DNA of 64,000 bases from the NCBI GenBank assembly GCA_020852255.1, contig JADZBD010000020.1, positions 57,700 through 121,699 on the forward strand, in the 5' to 3' direction. A program made the position numbers and the translations under genes. Source of the DNA: Bacteroidia bacterium. GTDB lineage: Bacteria > Bacteroidota > Bacteroidia > JADZBD01. The stretch's first letter is position 1. Every line of letters starts with the position of its first letter. The notes under the pieces were generated by a model, which did no database searches, was not told the DNA's origin, and saw nothing but the letters and a program-made list of their open reading frames with translations. Shown here in pieces: positions 49,988 to 58,303 of this stretch.

Positions 49988-52900
49988 ATGAGAACACTTC
50001 CACTGATTTTATTGTGTACGATTTGTCTTGGACTGAACGCACAGAAGGTGCCGGAGGCACCGGTAAGCTCTGCTAACATTATTTTGAACGCCTCTCAATA
50101 CGCGGAGAATAAAAAATACGATAAAGCCATAGCAGAGCTTGGCAAGGTAAACAAGAATGATTCCGGCTATCCACTGGCACTGGCCGAAATGGCCTACTAT
50201 TATCTGGTCAATGAACAGCATAAGGAGGTGATACAGGTTTGTGATGAAGGGATCACCTTGCGCTCGCAGTACGACTTTTCTTTCCTGAATCTACGGGGTA
50301 AGGCATACCTGAATCTTTCAAAATATAATGAAGCGCTTCAGTCCTTTGACGCGTGCCTGAAGAGATACCCCATGAAATTCATTCTGTATCATAACAAAGC
50401 CCTCGCTCTTTATGGGTTGGAAAAATGGGATGAAGCGGCAGAGAATTTGAAAATCTCTATTGATAAAAACCCGTTTTGGGCCGAATCTCATTATCTCCTT
50501 GGAAAGATCATGGGCGAACAAGGAAGACTGGTGCCTTGTATGCTGGCGTGGAGTATGTACCTGCTGATTGAGCCGGCAGGAAAACATTCAAAGGATGTTA
50601 TTACCACGATGGAGCAAATGTGTGGTGGAGAGTATGATTATGATAAGTCCCGGCTGGTCAGCGAGAATTCAATCAAAGAAGATAAATTCAGTGAAATTGA
50701 CGAGCTCATACGCTCCAAGGTGGCGCTGGTTAAGGGATACAAGTCGCGCACCAAACTGAATTTTACCATCACGAAACAAACACAACTTCTTTTCGAAAAA
50801 CTACGGTACGATGCAGGTGACCAGGGTTTTTTTATGCAGCATTACGTGCCGTTTTATACCGAAATGTTTAAGCGGAAACACGATGTTGCTTTTTATCATT
50901 TTACACTGGTGATCATGAATATTGAATCAGTTAACAAATGGCTGAATAAAAATCAGACGAAGATTACACTGATGGCTAAATGGGCTGGAGATTATTTGCG
51001 AAAATCACGTGAATACAGAACAGTGGTGCGGAATGGAAAGGAAGAAAAAGTAAAACACTGGTATTATGAGAATAATAACCTGGAAGCAACCGGAGATCAA
51101 ACCGAGAATGGTCTGTACCAGGGCTACTGGGAGTTTTTTGCGAAAGATGGATATATGACAGCCTGTGGTAGTTTTAATGCCGCAGGAGAGAAGGAGGGAA
51201 AGTGGACATGGTATCATTTTAACGGAAAACTATCAGAAGAAACCAATTTTGTGAACGGGAAAAAGGAAGGTGTAACGGTGCTGTTCCATGAGAATGGTGT
51301 GGTATCTGCCCGCATCAGTTATAAAAATGATAAACTGGACGGAATCCGCGAAGAGTTCTATGCCACAGGCGTTCGTTCATCCGAGTTGAACTGGAAGGAG
51401 GGCAAAAGAGACGGAAAGGGAGTCCTCTATTATGAATCCGGTGCCAGACATTATGAAGTGAATTATGTAAACGATGAGCTGGAAGGGGAACTGAAGGAAT
51501 ATTATATGAATGGCAAACTCTTGCTGGTTCGCTATTTTAAGGGAGGTTCCAAAAGCGGCAATGCGGAGTCATGGTGGGAAAATGGACAAAAAAAATCCGA
51601 AGGATCATATACGGATGATCTCGAAAGCGGAACCTGGGTCTATTATTTTGATAACGGAAAGAAGAAGGAATCGGTTTCCTATAATGAGAGCGGAAAGCTG
51701 AATGGGCTATGGCTTTCGTGGTATTACGACGGGCAACCAAAGGATTCCGGCACCTATGCTAACGGAAAGCTTACAGGACTGCACAAGGAATATAACAAGA
51801 AAGGAAAACTGACAGGGGTGTATGAGTTTAGAAATGATGATATCGTAAGTTTTATATGTTACGACGGAAACGGGAAAGAAGTGGGAAAAGGTGAGCGAAG
51901 CGGACGGAAATTCGTGGCAGCTTACAAGTATCCCAATGGGGTTAACAAAGCAACAGGTGAATACGTAAGCGGAGAGAAGAGCGGAATGTGGGTTTATTAC
52001 GATCGCTTCGGCAATGTTTCGGCCCGGGAAAATTTCAAAGAGGGACAGTTGCACGGCGAGCTGATTAATTATCATCCCTACGGTAAAGTGGAGAACGAGG
52101 TAAATTATACCATGGGTGTGCGAGACGGATATTACAGGGCTTATTATTCGAACGGAAATATTAAAACAGAGGGATGGATGGTAAATGGAGAACAGGAAGG
52201 GGAGTGGTGGTACTATCACTCGAATGGTACGCCCCAATCCACAGAGTTTTTTCATGCCGGAGAAATTCGGGGAACCACCATTTCTTATTCTGTTACAGGC
52301 CATCCGGAAAGAGAGTTCCGGTATTACCTTGGATATGTGGACCGAATTACAAACTACGATTCTACCGGAAAGATATTATCAGTGGTGGATCTCCCGCTGG
52401 GTACTGGAACATATACTACTACCAGTCCCGACGGAAAAATCCTCCTGGAAATTCCAAGAAAGAACGGGATGCGTCATGGCTCCGCACGGTGGATGTTTCC
52501 CGACGGGAAAACGTTGATGACCGGCGCCTATGTTGACAACAAGGAAGAAGGAGAATTCCGCGGATACCATGAGAACGGGACGCTGTCCTCTGTAAGGAAT
52601 TTTAGCAACGGGGAGTATCACGGGAGCTGTGTCTGGTATTACGAGAACGGGAAAAAGAGGGTGGAAGGCGAGTATAGAAATGGGGAATATCATGGTACTA
52701 AAAAGTTCTATTACGAAAACGGGAAACTTGAACGGGAAGGTTTTTATCAGTTCGACAAAGCGGAAGGGCTTTTCTCCTATTATGCCTACGACGGAACCCT
52801 GTATTCACAGCGGTTGTACGAGGACGATCAGCTCGTATCTTACTGTGTGCTGGATATCAGCGGAAAGATGGGACCCATGATGAATTATGACGGCGCTTCA

Positions 52901-53278
52901 GGAACGATCACCGCTATACTAGGCGGGGGAGGAAAAGTGTTCGAGCAGCAAATGAAGTACGGCGACCTGCACGGAAAACGTGTTTGGTACTATCCCAACG
53001 GAGGAGTTTACCAGGAACAAAACTGGGAAGAAGGATTCCAGGAGGGCGCGTCAAAGACCTTTTACCCCAATGGCCAGCTCATGGAGGAGGAGAACTACTA
53101 TCTCAGCGACCTGCACGGAATGTGCAAGTATTATCATGAAAACGGTAAACTAAAGGAGGAGGGCCGTTATATTCTTGGCGAACGCGTGGGGGAATGGAAG
53201 GAATATGATAAAACCGGGAAGCTTATTGCACTGAAATACTATGCTTCCGGCGATCTGATAACTGTTAAGAAAGTTTGA
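49988..53278 (+). CDS. Giant exported TPR-MORN repeat protein
   Basis: A 1096-residue protein. ATG 49988 gives a signal peptide (MRTLPLILLCTICLGLNAQ); an earlier ATG at 49931 overlaps the previous gene and yields no signal. Residues about 25-200 are TPR-like (YDKAIAELGKVNKND, YNEALQSFDACLKRYP, WDEAAENLKISIDKNPFW). A linker domain (about 210-360) leads to roughly 27 MORN-type repeats of 22-24 residues (consensus GxWxYYxxNGxxxxxxxYxxGxxxG), which run to the C-terminus. This YwqK-type array is often labelled antitoxin but is simply a long beta-strand solenoid; no toxin is present. It probably forms an elongated periplasmic or surface structure. The transglutaminase-like gene starts one base after its stop. 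Confidence 0.9.
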   Translation: MRTLPLILLCTICLGLNAQKVPEAPVSSANIILNASQYAENKKYDKAIAELGKVNKNDSGYPLALAEMAYYYLVNEQHKEVIQVCDEGITLRSQYDFSFLNLRGKAYLNLSKYNEALQSFDACLKRYPMKFILYHNKALALYGLEKWDEAAENLKISIDKNPFWAESHYLLGKIMGEQGRLVPCMLAWSMYLLIEPAGKHSKDVITTMEQMCGGEYDYDKSRLVSENSIKEDKFSEIDELIRSKVALVKGYKSRTKLNFTITKQTQLLFEKLRYDAGDQGFFMQHYVPFYTEMFKRKHDVAFYHFTLVIMNIESVNKWLNKNQTKITLMAKWAGDYLRKSREYRTVVRNGKEEKVKHWYYENNNLEATGDQTENGLYQGYWEFFAKDGYMTACGSFNAAGEKEGKWTWYHFNGKLSEETNFVNGKKEGVTVLFHENGVVSARISYKNDKLDGIREEFYATGVRSSELNWKEGKRDGKGVLYYESGARHYEVNYVNDELEGELKEYYMNGKLLLVRYFKGGSKSGNAESWWENGQKKSEGSYTDDLESGTWVYYFDNGKKKESVSYNESGKLNGLWLSWYYDGQPKDSGTYANGKLTGLHKEYNKKGKLTGVYEFRNDDIVSFICYDGNGKEVGKGERSGRKFVAAYKYPNGVNKATGEYVSGEKSGMWVYYDRFGNVSARENFKEGQLHGELINYHPYGKVENEVNYTMGVRDGYYRAYYSNGNIKTEGWMVNGEQEGEWWYYHSNGTPQSTEFFHAGEIRGTTISYSVTGHPEREFRYYLGYVDRITNYDSTGKILSVVDLPLGTGTYTTTSPDGKILLEIPRKNGMRHGSARWMFPDGKTLMTGAYVDNKEEGEFRGYHENGTLSSVRNFSNGEYHGSCVWYYENGKKRVEGEYRNGEYHGTKKFYYENGKLEREGFYQFDKAEGLFSYYAYDGTLYSQRLYEDDQLVSYCVLDISGKMGPMMNYDGASGTITAILGGGGKVFEQQMKYGDLHGKRVWYYPNGGVYQEQNWEEGFQEGASKTFYPNGQLMEEENYYLSDLHGMCKYYHENGKLKEEGRYILGERVGEWKEYDKTGKLIALKYYASGDLITVKKV

Positions 53279-53279
53279 T

Positions 53280-55205
53280 ATGAAAAGAATGCTGTTCAGC
53301 CTGCTTGTGCTTCCCGCTCTGATCAGCGGGCAGGATATGGTGGATCATACTGTACTTCAAAAGGAACATCCGGGAGAGAATGCCATTTACCTGAATAAAA
53401 AAGAGCTGGTAACGCTGAAAGTTGAGAAAGGTCAGTTGAAAGTGATTACTGACTTTTTTGACGATCTTCTGCTGCTGAACGACAAAGGTATTCTCTATAA
53501 CGAACGTTCCGTATACTATTCTCATTTCGAAGAAGTAAAGGATATTAAAGCGAATACGCTTGTTCCCAATGGAAAATCGTATAAAAAAGTTAAAGTATCC
53601 CACTTCGAACAAAAAGATGATGTGAGCTCCGGCGTGTTCTATGACGATCAGAAAGCGATCAGCTTTCATTTTACGGATCTGAAACCGGGTGCCCGAACGC
53701 AGCTTGCGTACCGCGAAATCCAGAGTGAACCACGTTTTTTCGGCATGCATTTCTTTGGTTCATATGTGGATGTGGCGGAGTCCGAATTCTCGGTCCGCGT
53801 TCCGGAAGGAGTGGAGATCAGTTATAAACTTTTCAATGTGCCTTCCGGTTTTGTTCAGTTTACTGAAACGGTGAAAGGAAAGGAAAAAATATATACGTGG
53901 AAGGGAAAGAACCTTCCACGCTTCGAATCGGAGGAGGGCTCACCGAATATACGGTACTATGCTCCCCATGTGATTATCCGGGTGCTGAACTACCGCTCCG
54001 GAAAGGAAACCATTCCGGTACTCACGGGCGCCGGCGAGCTTTATAACTGGTATTATGGACTGGTGAAGGACGTGAACAAATCGGAAGATCCGCACCTGAA
54101 ACATGTGGTGGATTCACTGATGAAAGATGTTACGGATGAGTACACTAAAGTGAAAAAAGTTTATTACTGGGTGCAGGATAATGTAAAGTATGTCGCTTTT
54201 GAAGATGGATTGGGAGGCTTTGTGCCACGGGAGGCCGGTACGGTGTGCTCGCGGCGCTATGGAGATTGTAAAGACATGGCATCTATCATCACAACAATGC
54301 TCCGGATGGCAGGAGTAAAGAGTTATCTCACATGGATCGGATCACGTGATATTCCGTATTCTTACCAGGAAGTTCCTTCACCCCTAAGCGACAATCACAT
54401 GATCGCTACATGGATTTCTCCGGAAGGGCACTACTATTTTCTCGATGCAACCGGCAAAAATGCACCCCTTGGCTATCACACGGCGATGATTCAGGGCAAG
54501 GAAGCACTGATCGGGATCGGCCCTGAGGAATATCGTATTGTTACCGTTCCTACCTTCTCCCGGAAAGAGAATTTCTTCAGCGATTCAACACGGGTGTGGA
54601 TCGAAGGACTTGAAATCAAAGCCAAAGGACAAATCTCTACAACCGGTTACGGTAAAATCAGAATGGGAGAGCTGCTTCAGAGCATGAATCAGGAAGATAA
54701 AGAAAATTACCTGAAACGCTTTGTGGAACGGGGAAACAATAAATGCAAGGCCGATTCTGTAAAAGCGTTTGATTATACAGACCGGGAGAAGAGCATTCGG
54801 TTGGAATTTTCGTATACGCTCCCGGACTATCTTAAAGTGAATGGAGACGAGATCTATTTTAATCTGAATATAGACAAAACGAATAAGGACCGCCAGATGG
54901 ATATGGACAAACGGAAAACACCCTATGAAATGGATTACAGGTGGACCGATCGTTTTGTTACCGTTCTGGATATCCCGGCCGGATATGAGGTCACCTATAT
55001 CCCGCCGGATGTGGTTTTTGATAATCCTCGTTTTGGATTTACCATGAAATATGTCAGGAAGGGGAATCAAATCCTGCTTTACCGTGATTTCTACCAGGAG
55101 ATATTACTTATGCAGCGCGACGATTGCATGGAATGGAATAAACTGGCAAAAGAGCTGAACAAAGCGTTCGCGGAAAGTATCATCCTGAAAAAGAAATCAA
55201 AATAG
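53280..55205 (+). CDS. Exported DUF3857/transglutaminase-like domain protein
   Basis: A 641-residue exported protein with a signal peptide (KRMLFSLLVLPALISG). An N-terminal DUF3857-like beta domain (about 60-215) precedes a transglutaminase-like core (about 265-385), whose catalytic triad is complete: Cys in RRYGDCKDMA, His in LSDNHMIATW and Asp in YFLDATGK. A beta-rich C-terminal part follows. Such proteins occur widely in Bacteroidota and may cleave or cross-link peptides in the envelope. It follows the MORN gene by one base, so the two are translated from one mRNA, and the thioesterase lies seven bases downstream. Confidence 0.88.
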   Translation: MKRMLFSLLVLPALISGQDMVDHTVLQKEHPGENAIYLNKKELVTLKVEKGQLKVITDFFDDLLLLNDKGILYNERSVYYSHFEEVKDIKANTLVPNGKSYKKVKVSHFEQKDDVSSGVFYDDQKAISFHFTDLKPGARTQLAYREIQSEPRFFGMHFFGSYVDVAESEFSVRVPEGVEISYKLFNVPSGFVQFTETVKGKEKIYTWKGKNLPRFESEEGSPNIRYYAPHVIIRVLNYRSGKETIPVLTGAGELYNWYYGLVKDVNKSEDPHLKHVVDSLMKDVTDEYTKVKKVYYWVQDNVKYVAFEDGLGGFVPREAGTVCSRRYGDCKDMASIITTMLRMAGVKSYLTWIGSRDIPYSYQEVPSPLSDNHMIATWISPEGHYYFLDATGKNAPLGYHTAMIQGKEALIGIGPEEYRIVTVPTFSRKENFFSDSTRVWIEGLEIKAKGQISTTGYGKIRMGELLQSMNQEDKENYLKRFVERGNNKCKADSVKAFDYTDREKSIRLEFSYTLPDYLKVNGDEIYFNLNIDKTNKDRQMDMDKRKTPYEMDYRWTDRFVTVLDIPAGYEVTYIPPDVVFDNPRFGFTMKYVRKGNQILLYRDFYQEILLMQRDDCMEWNKLAKELNKAFAESIILKKKSK

Positions 55206-55212
55206 ACTGCCA

Positions 55213-55617
55213 GTGTCCCTGCTGAAGCATACAAGCATCGTACGGGTGCGGTACGGTGAGACCGATCAGATGGGATATGCCTATTACGGCGTATATGCTC
55301 AATATTACGAGGTCGGACGGGTGGAAATGCTGCGTTCCCTTGGAATAACTTATAAGGAACTTGAAGACACAGGCTACCTTCTGCCGGTTCATAGCTTTAA
55401 AATAACCTACCATAAGCCCGCCGTATACGATGATCTCGTAAGCATTGAAACAACCATTGCGGATCCCCCCGGCTTACGCCTCCGCTTCCTGTTCGAAGCC
55501 CGAAACGAAAAAGGAGAACTGCTCAATGAAGGCGAAGTGGTGCTCGTTTTCGTAAGCAAAATTACCCGGCGTCCGGTAGCACCACCGGACTCGGTGTTGA
55601 AAGTTTTTAAAAAATAG
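55213..55617 (+). CDS. YbgC/FadM-family acyl-CoA thioesterase
   Basis: A 134-residue hot-dog-fold enzyme starting at GTG 55213. The active-site loop is RYGETDQMGYAYYGVYAQYYEVGR, with the catalytic aspartate in ETDQMG and an expected conserved His replaced by Tyr (GYAYYG against GxVxH in many 4HBT enzymes). The rest (EMLRSLGITYKELEDTGYLLPVHSFKITYHKPAVYDDLV) is typical of YbgC, linked to the Tol-Pal system in other bacteria. Here it follows the transglutaminase-like gene by seven bases and has no tol genes near it. Its exact acyl substrate is unknown. Confidence 0.9.
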   Translation: MSLLKHTSIVRVRYGETDQMGYAYYGVYAQYYEVGRVEMLRSLGITYKELEDTGYLLPVHSFKITYHKPAVYDDLVSIETTIADPPGLRLRFLFEARNEKGELLNEGEVVLVFVSKITRRPVAPPDSVLKVFKK

Positions 55618-55649
55618 TTTTCGCCGTTTCTCCCCACCTTATTATTATT

Positions 55650-55822
55650 GCAACCGTGTTTGGTTCCCGATTGTATCGGGACGAAGAGGGAATCCGGTCG
55701 GAATCCGGAGCTGTTCCCGCAACTGTAGATCGCAAATGCAGGTTTTGAACACTGTTCGCCTCCCGGCGGATGGGAAGTGCAAAGCCGGACGCGCGATGAG
55801 TCAGGAGACCTGCCAGATACTG
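55650..55822 (+). ncRNA. Cobalamin riboswitch aptamer
   Basis: The stretch carries the standard elements of an adenosyl- or hydroxo-cobalamin aptamer in the right order. These are a P2-like hairpin CCCGAT-TGT-ATCGGG (55665-55679), the GAGGGAATCCGG core with its partner GGAATCCGGAGCTG, the CCCGCAACTGTAGAT segment, and the B12 box AGTCAGGAGACCTGCC at 55799-55814. It precedes a BtuB-like TonB receptor on the same strand, its usual target, so cobalamin should repress the receptor. Confidence 0.95.
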
Positions 55823-55897
55823 AATCTGCGCTTTATGAAGCAGACTCATTTCAGAGTCGCTTTAAAAAGCAGATCGATGCTTCGGGTAAAAAGCAGC

Positions 55898-55923
55898 GAG
55901 GTTTGGAACACCTCCCGTTTTTT
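55898..55923 (+). terminator. Intrinsic terminator in the riboswitch expression platform
   Basis: GAGGT (55898-55902) pairs with ACCTC (55910-55914) around a seven-base loop and is followed by CCGTTTTTT, a Rho-independent signature. It lies between the aptamer and the btuB start, so ligand-bound RNA could stop transcription here. Confidence 0.7.
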
Positions 55924-55966
55924 ATTCCTTTTTTCAAACCGCCCGCAAGGGCTTAAAACCTTTAAA

Positions 55967-58144
55967 ATGAAAAAGGAAAACATTCTATTGCCATTGCTGG
56001 CATTGTGCTTCTTCCAGGGAAATTCCCAGGAAAACGATTCTACCAAACACCTTAATGAAGTGGTGATTACCGCTACCCGAACTGCCGGCGACCCCCTGGA
56101 AGTACCACGGAGTATAACGGTCATTACGGGTGAACAAATCAATAGTTCGGGCGCCAAAAATCTGCAGGAAGTTCTGGTCACCGCCGCCGGTCTCAGTGTA
56201 ATAGGTACCGGACAGAATTTCGGAAGTACCTCTACGGTATTTACCCGGGGTACCGCCGGAAACCATACCACAATCATGATTGATGGTGTGCGTGTATCCG
56301 ATCCTTCTTCCCCCGCAAATACCTTTGATTTGTCTGAAATTTCCCTTGCAAATATTGACCGCATCGAAATTGTCAAAGGATCCAACAGCACCCTCTACGG
56401 CTCCTCCGCGATTGGCGGAGTTATTAATATTATAACCCGCGTGCCCGACAGTGCCGGATTCCATCTCTCTACTGCGGCATTCTTCGGTAATTATACCGGA
56501 AACAGCGACTGGGATAAGAAGCACGAACAAGGATGGATCTCTGATTATTCTTTGAACCTCAGTTATAAATTCAAACCCGGTTTTTATATCGGTGCGGGCG
56601 CTTTGAGGCGTCTGGCTCATGGATTTAATAGTACCGTGGATACCGTGGTGAGCACGGGAACATATAAACATCCTGAGCAGGGAGACTTTTATGAAAAGAT
56701 AGGCCTTAACGGATTTCTCGGATTTAAGAACGAAAAGTGGAATGTGAAACTTGGCGGACTACATGAGCGGCAATACACAGGTATTGACGACGGTCCGTAT
56801 AAGGATGATGACAACTATAGTGTTTATGTTCCCCGGACACTTTTTCACCTGAATGCAACTCATTATTTTAATGAGCGGCATTCTGTTTCTGTGTCGGCCG
56901 GACACACCTCCATGAAAAGAGAAGCTACCGACGATTCTTCACTTGTAACTCCGGGGAGTTATGATATGACATTCATGGAAAACAATTTCCATGGAAAATC
57001 ATATTCCTCGGATCTGATGTATCACGGAAAATTCAAAGGTCTTTCTGTGTTGGCAGGTGGTGGAGTAGCGGGGGAGTCGATGGGCGGGAACACCTATCTC
57101 TACGCTAATTCCATGTGGGGGCTCTACGAGGACAGTACGGATATTGATTCCCTGAACCTCCATACTCAAACGATTTCCCTTTTTACCCGTCTCGAGCTGG
57201 AAGGTTCTGTGTTTGGAGAGAAGATGAAGGATTTTCGCCTGGCCGTTGGACTGCGTTACGCGGATCACAGTCAATTCGGAGATGTCTTTACCTGGGATCT
57301 CGGACCTTCTTATAAATACAGCCGGAAGGGCTTACTTTATTTTTCCTGGGCTGGAGGCTTTAATGCCCCTTCCCTGTATCAGTCGTTTACACCGGAAAAA
57401 GATCCCTTTTCCGGCATTCAACGGGGCAACGAATTCCTGCGCCCCGAGTATTCTCAATCCTTCGAAGTTGGAATAAAACAGAGGGTATCCGGTGAAATTT
57501 CCTGGTCCGCCGCTCTGTTCAGGACTCAAGTCAGGGATGTAATAGATTATGTATACCTGTGGGATGGCAGCGTAGTTATAGACTCACTGAACTTTATGCA
57601 CTACAAAGGTGACCGCTATCTGAACATTGGAAGTACCGTGGCCACCGGAATGGAACTGAGCATTAACGCGCAGCTTAGTCCACAGCTTGAGCTATCAGTG
57701 TCCCTCACTGTGTTGGGCGGGAAATTCCTCCCAAAGCAAGAACAAGACACAGTGCACACAAAGGGGCATCATGTGCAGATCTTCAGTAATGGGGCTTTCG
57801 TGACGGACGGTCAGGAGATTTACGGCTTACCACGGCGTCACAGTTCCGGAACGCTGGCGCTGCAATGGAAACCCCAGAAGAGCCTGAGTATTTTTTCCAT
57901 GGCAAAATACGCCGGAAACCGTACAGATTTGGTTTACGACAATACCCTTGGCCCCTACGGGGCACAAACAACCACCGGATTGTCGGACATTTTCCTGCTC
58001 GATATGCGGGTGAAATATGAAATCAACCGTCGTCTGAACGCCTCTGTTTATGCCGAAAACATATTGAATGAGAAGTACGAGGAGATTCGTGGCTATGCTT
58101 CCCGTGGCAGGGGGTGGTATCTGAAGCTCAGTGCATCCTTTTGA
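55967..58144 (+). CDS. btuB: BtuB-like TonB-dependent vitamin B12 receptor
   Basis: A 725-residue outer-membrane receptor. The start at 55967 (MKKENILLPLLALCFFQGNSQ) gives a signal peptide; the longer reading frame runs through the riboswitch and is rejected. A TonB-box-like NEVVITATRT segment precedes the plug (about 35-140, TRGTAGNHTTIMIDGVRVSDPSSPANTFDLSEIS and IEIVKGSNSTLYGSSAIGGVINIITR), and a barrel ends in a terminal Phe (LKLSASF). The riboswitch in its leader identifies the cargo as cobalamin or a cobinamide. No btuFCD genes are in the window. Confidence 0.95.
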   Translation: MKKENILLPLLALCFFQGNSQENDSTKHLNEVVITATRTAGDPLEVPRSITVITGEQINSSGAKNLQEVLVTAAGLSVIGTGQNFGSTSTVFTRGTAGNHTTIMIDGVRVSDPSSPANTFDLSEISLANIDRIEIVKGSNSTLYGSSAIGGVINIITRVPDSAGFHLSTAAFFGNYTGNSDWDKKHEQGWISDYSLNLSYKFKPGFYIGAGALRRLAHGFNSTVDTVVSTGTYKHPEQGDFYEKIGLNGFLGFKNEKWNVKLGGLHERQYTGIDDGPYKDDDNYSVYVPRTLFHLNATHYFNERHSVSVSAGHTSMKREATDDSSLVTPGSYDMTFMENNFHGKSYSSDLMYHGKFKGLSVLAGGGVAGESMGGNTYLYANSMWGLYEDSTDIDSLNLHTQTISLFTRLELEGSVFGEKMKDFRLAVGLRYADHSQFGDVFTWDLGPSYKYSRKGLLYFSWAGGFNAPSLYQSFTPEKDPFSGIQRGNEFLRPEYSQSFEVGIKQRVSGEISWSAALFRTQVRDVIDYVYLWDGSVVIDSLNFMHYKGDRYLNIGSTVATGMELSINAQLSPQLELSVSLTVLGGKFLPKQEQDTVHTKGHHVQIFSNGAFVTDGQEIYGLPRRHSSGTLALQWKPQKSLSIFSMAKYAGNRTDLVYDNTLGPYGAQTTTGLSDIFLLDMRVKYEINRRLNASVYAENILNEKYEEIRGYASRGRGWYLKLSASF

Positions 58145-58256
58145 CAGCGGTTCGGCATGCGGAAGAGATCCTGTAACTGCTTTAAGGCAGGTCAATATCA
58201 TCTCCGTCTCTGCGTGCGGCTCATATAGCGGTGGCGTTCAAATTTTAGAAACATCG

Positions 58257-58282
58257 AGGGATGATACCGGAAGATCATCCCT
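58257..58282 (+). terminator. 9-bp hairpin downstream of btuB
   Basis: AGGGATGAT (58257-58265) pairs perfectly with ATCATCCCT (58274-58282) around the loop ACCGGAAG. It lies 112 bases after the btuB stop and ends nine bases before the lysC -7 element. It has no T-tract beyond two T's, so it may be a terminator for btuB, an RNA-stabilising stem, or an operator for lysC. Confidence 0.45.
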
Positions 58283-58291
58283 TAAACCTGT

Positions 58292-58299
58292 TATATTTG
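58292..58299 (+). promoter_or_regulatory. Bacteroidota -7 element for lysC (TATATTTG)
   Basis: TATATTTG matches TAnnTTTG exactly and ends four bases before the ATG at 58304, predicting a leaderless lysC-lysA mRNA. No TTTG sits 19 bases upstream, where the hairpin at 58257-58282 lies instead. Confidence 0.5.
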
Positions 58300-58303
58300 T
58301 AAT

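Larger units (their letters stand above)
55618..55966 (+). other. Leader region holding the cobalamin riboswitch
   Basis: This 349-base gap contains no protein gene. It is almost wholly filled by the riboswitch aptamer (55650-55822) and a downstream expression platform with alternative stems, a terminator and a GNRA-type hairpin before btuB. The reading frame open across it from 55736 is an artefact of the aptamer. Confidence 0.9.

Noticed and set aside
49988..53278. Toxin-antitoxin system of the YwqK type.
   Set aside because: The protein is 1096 residues with a signal peptide and TPR domain, and no toxin gene is adjacent; the label comes only from MORN-repeat similarity.
55736..55966. An open reading frame joining the riboswitch to btuB (about 77 extra residues before MKKENILL).
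   Set aside because: It crosses the cobalamin aptamer, including the B12 box, and adds a basic non-signal stretch; the ATG at 55967 gives a clean signal peptide.
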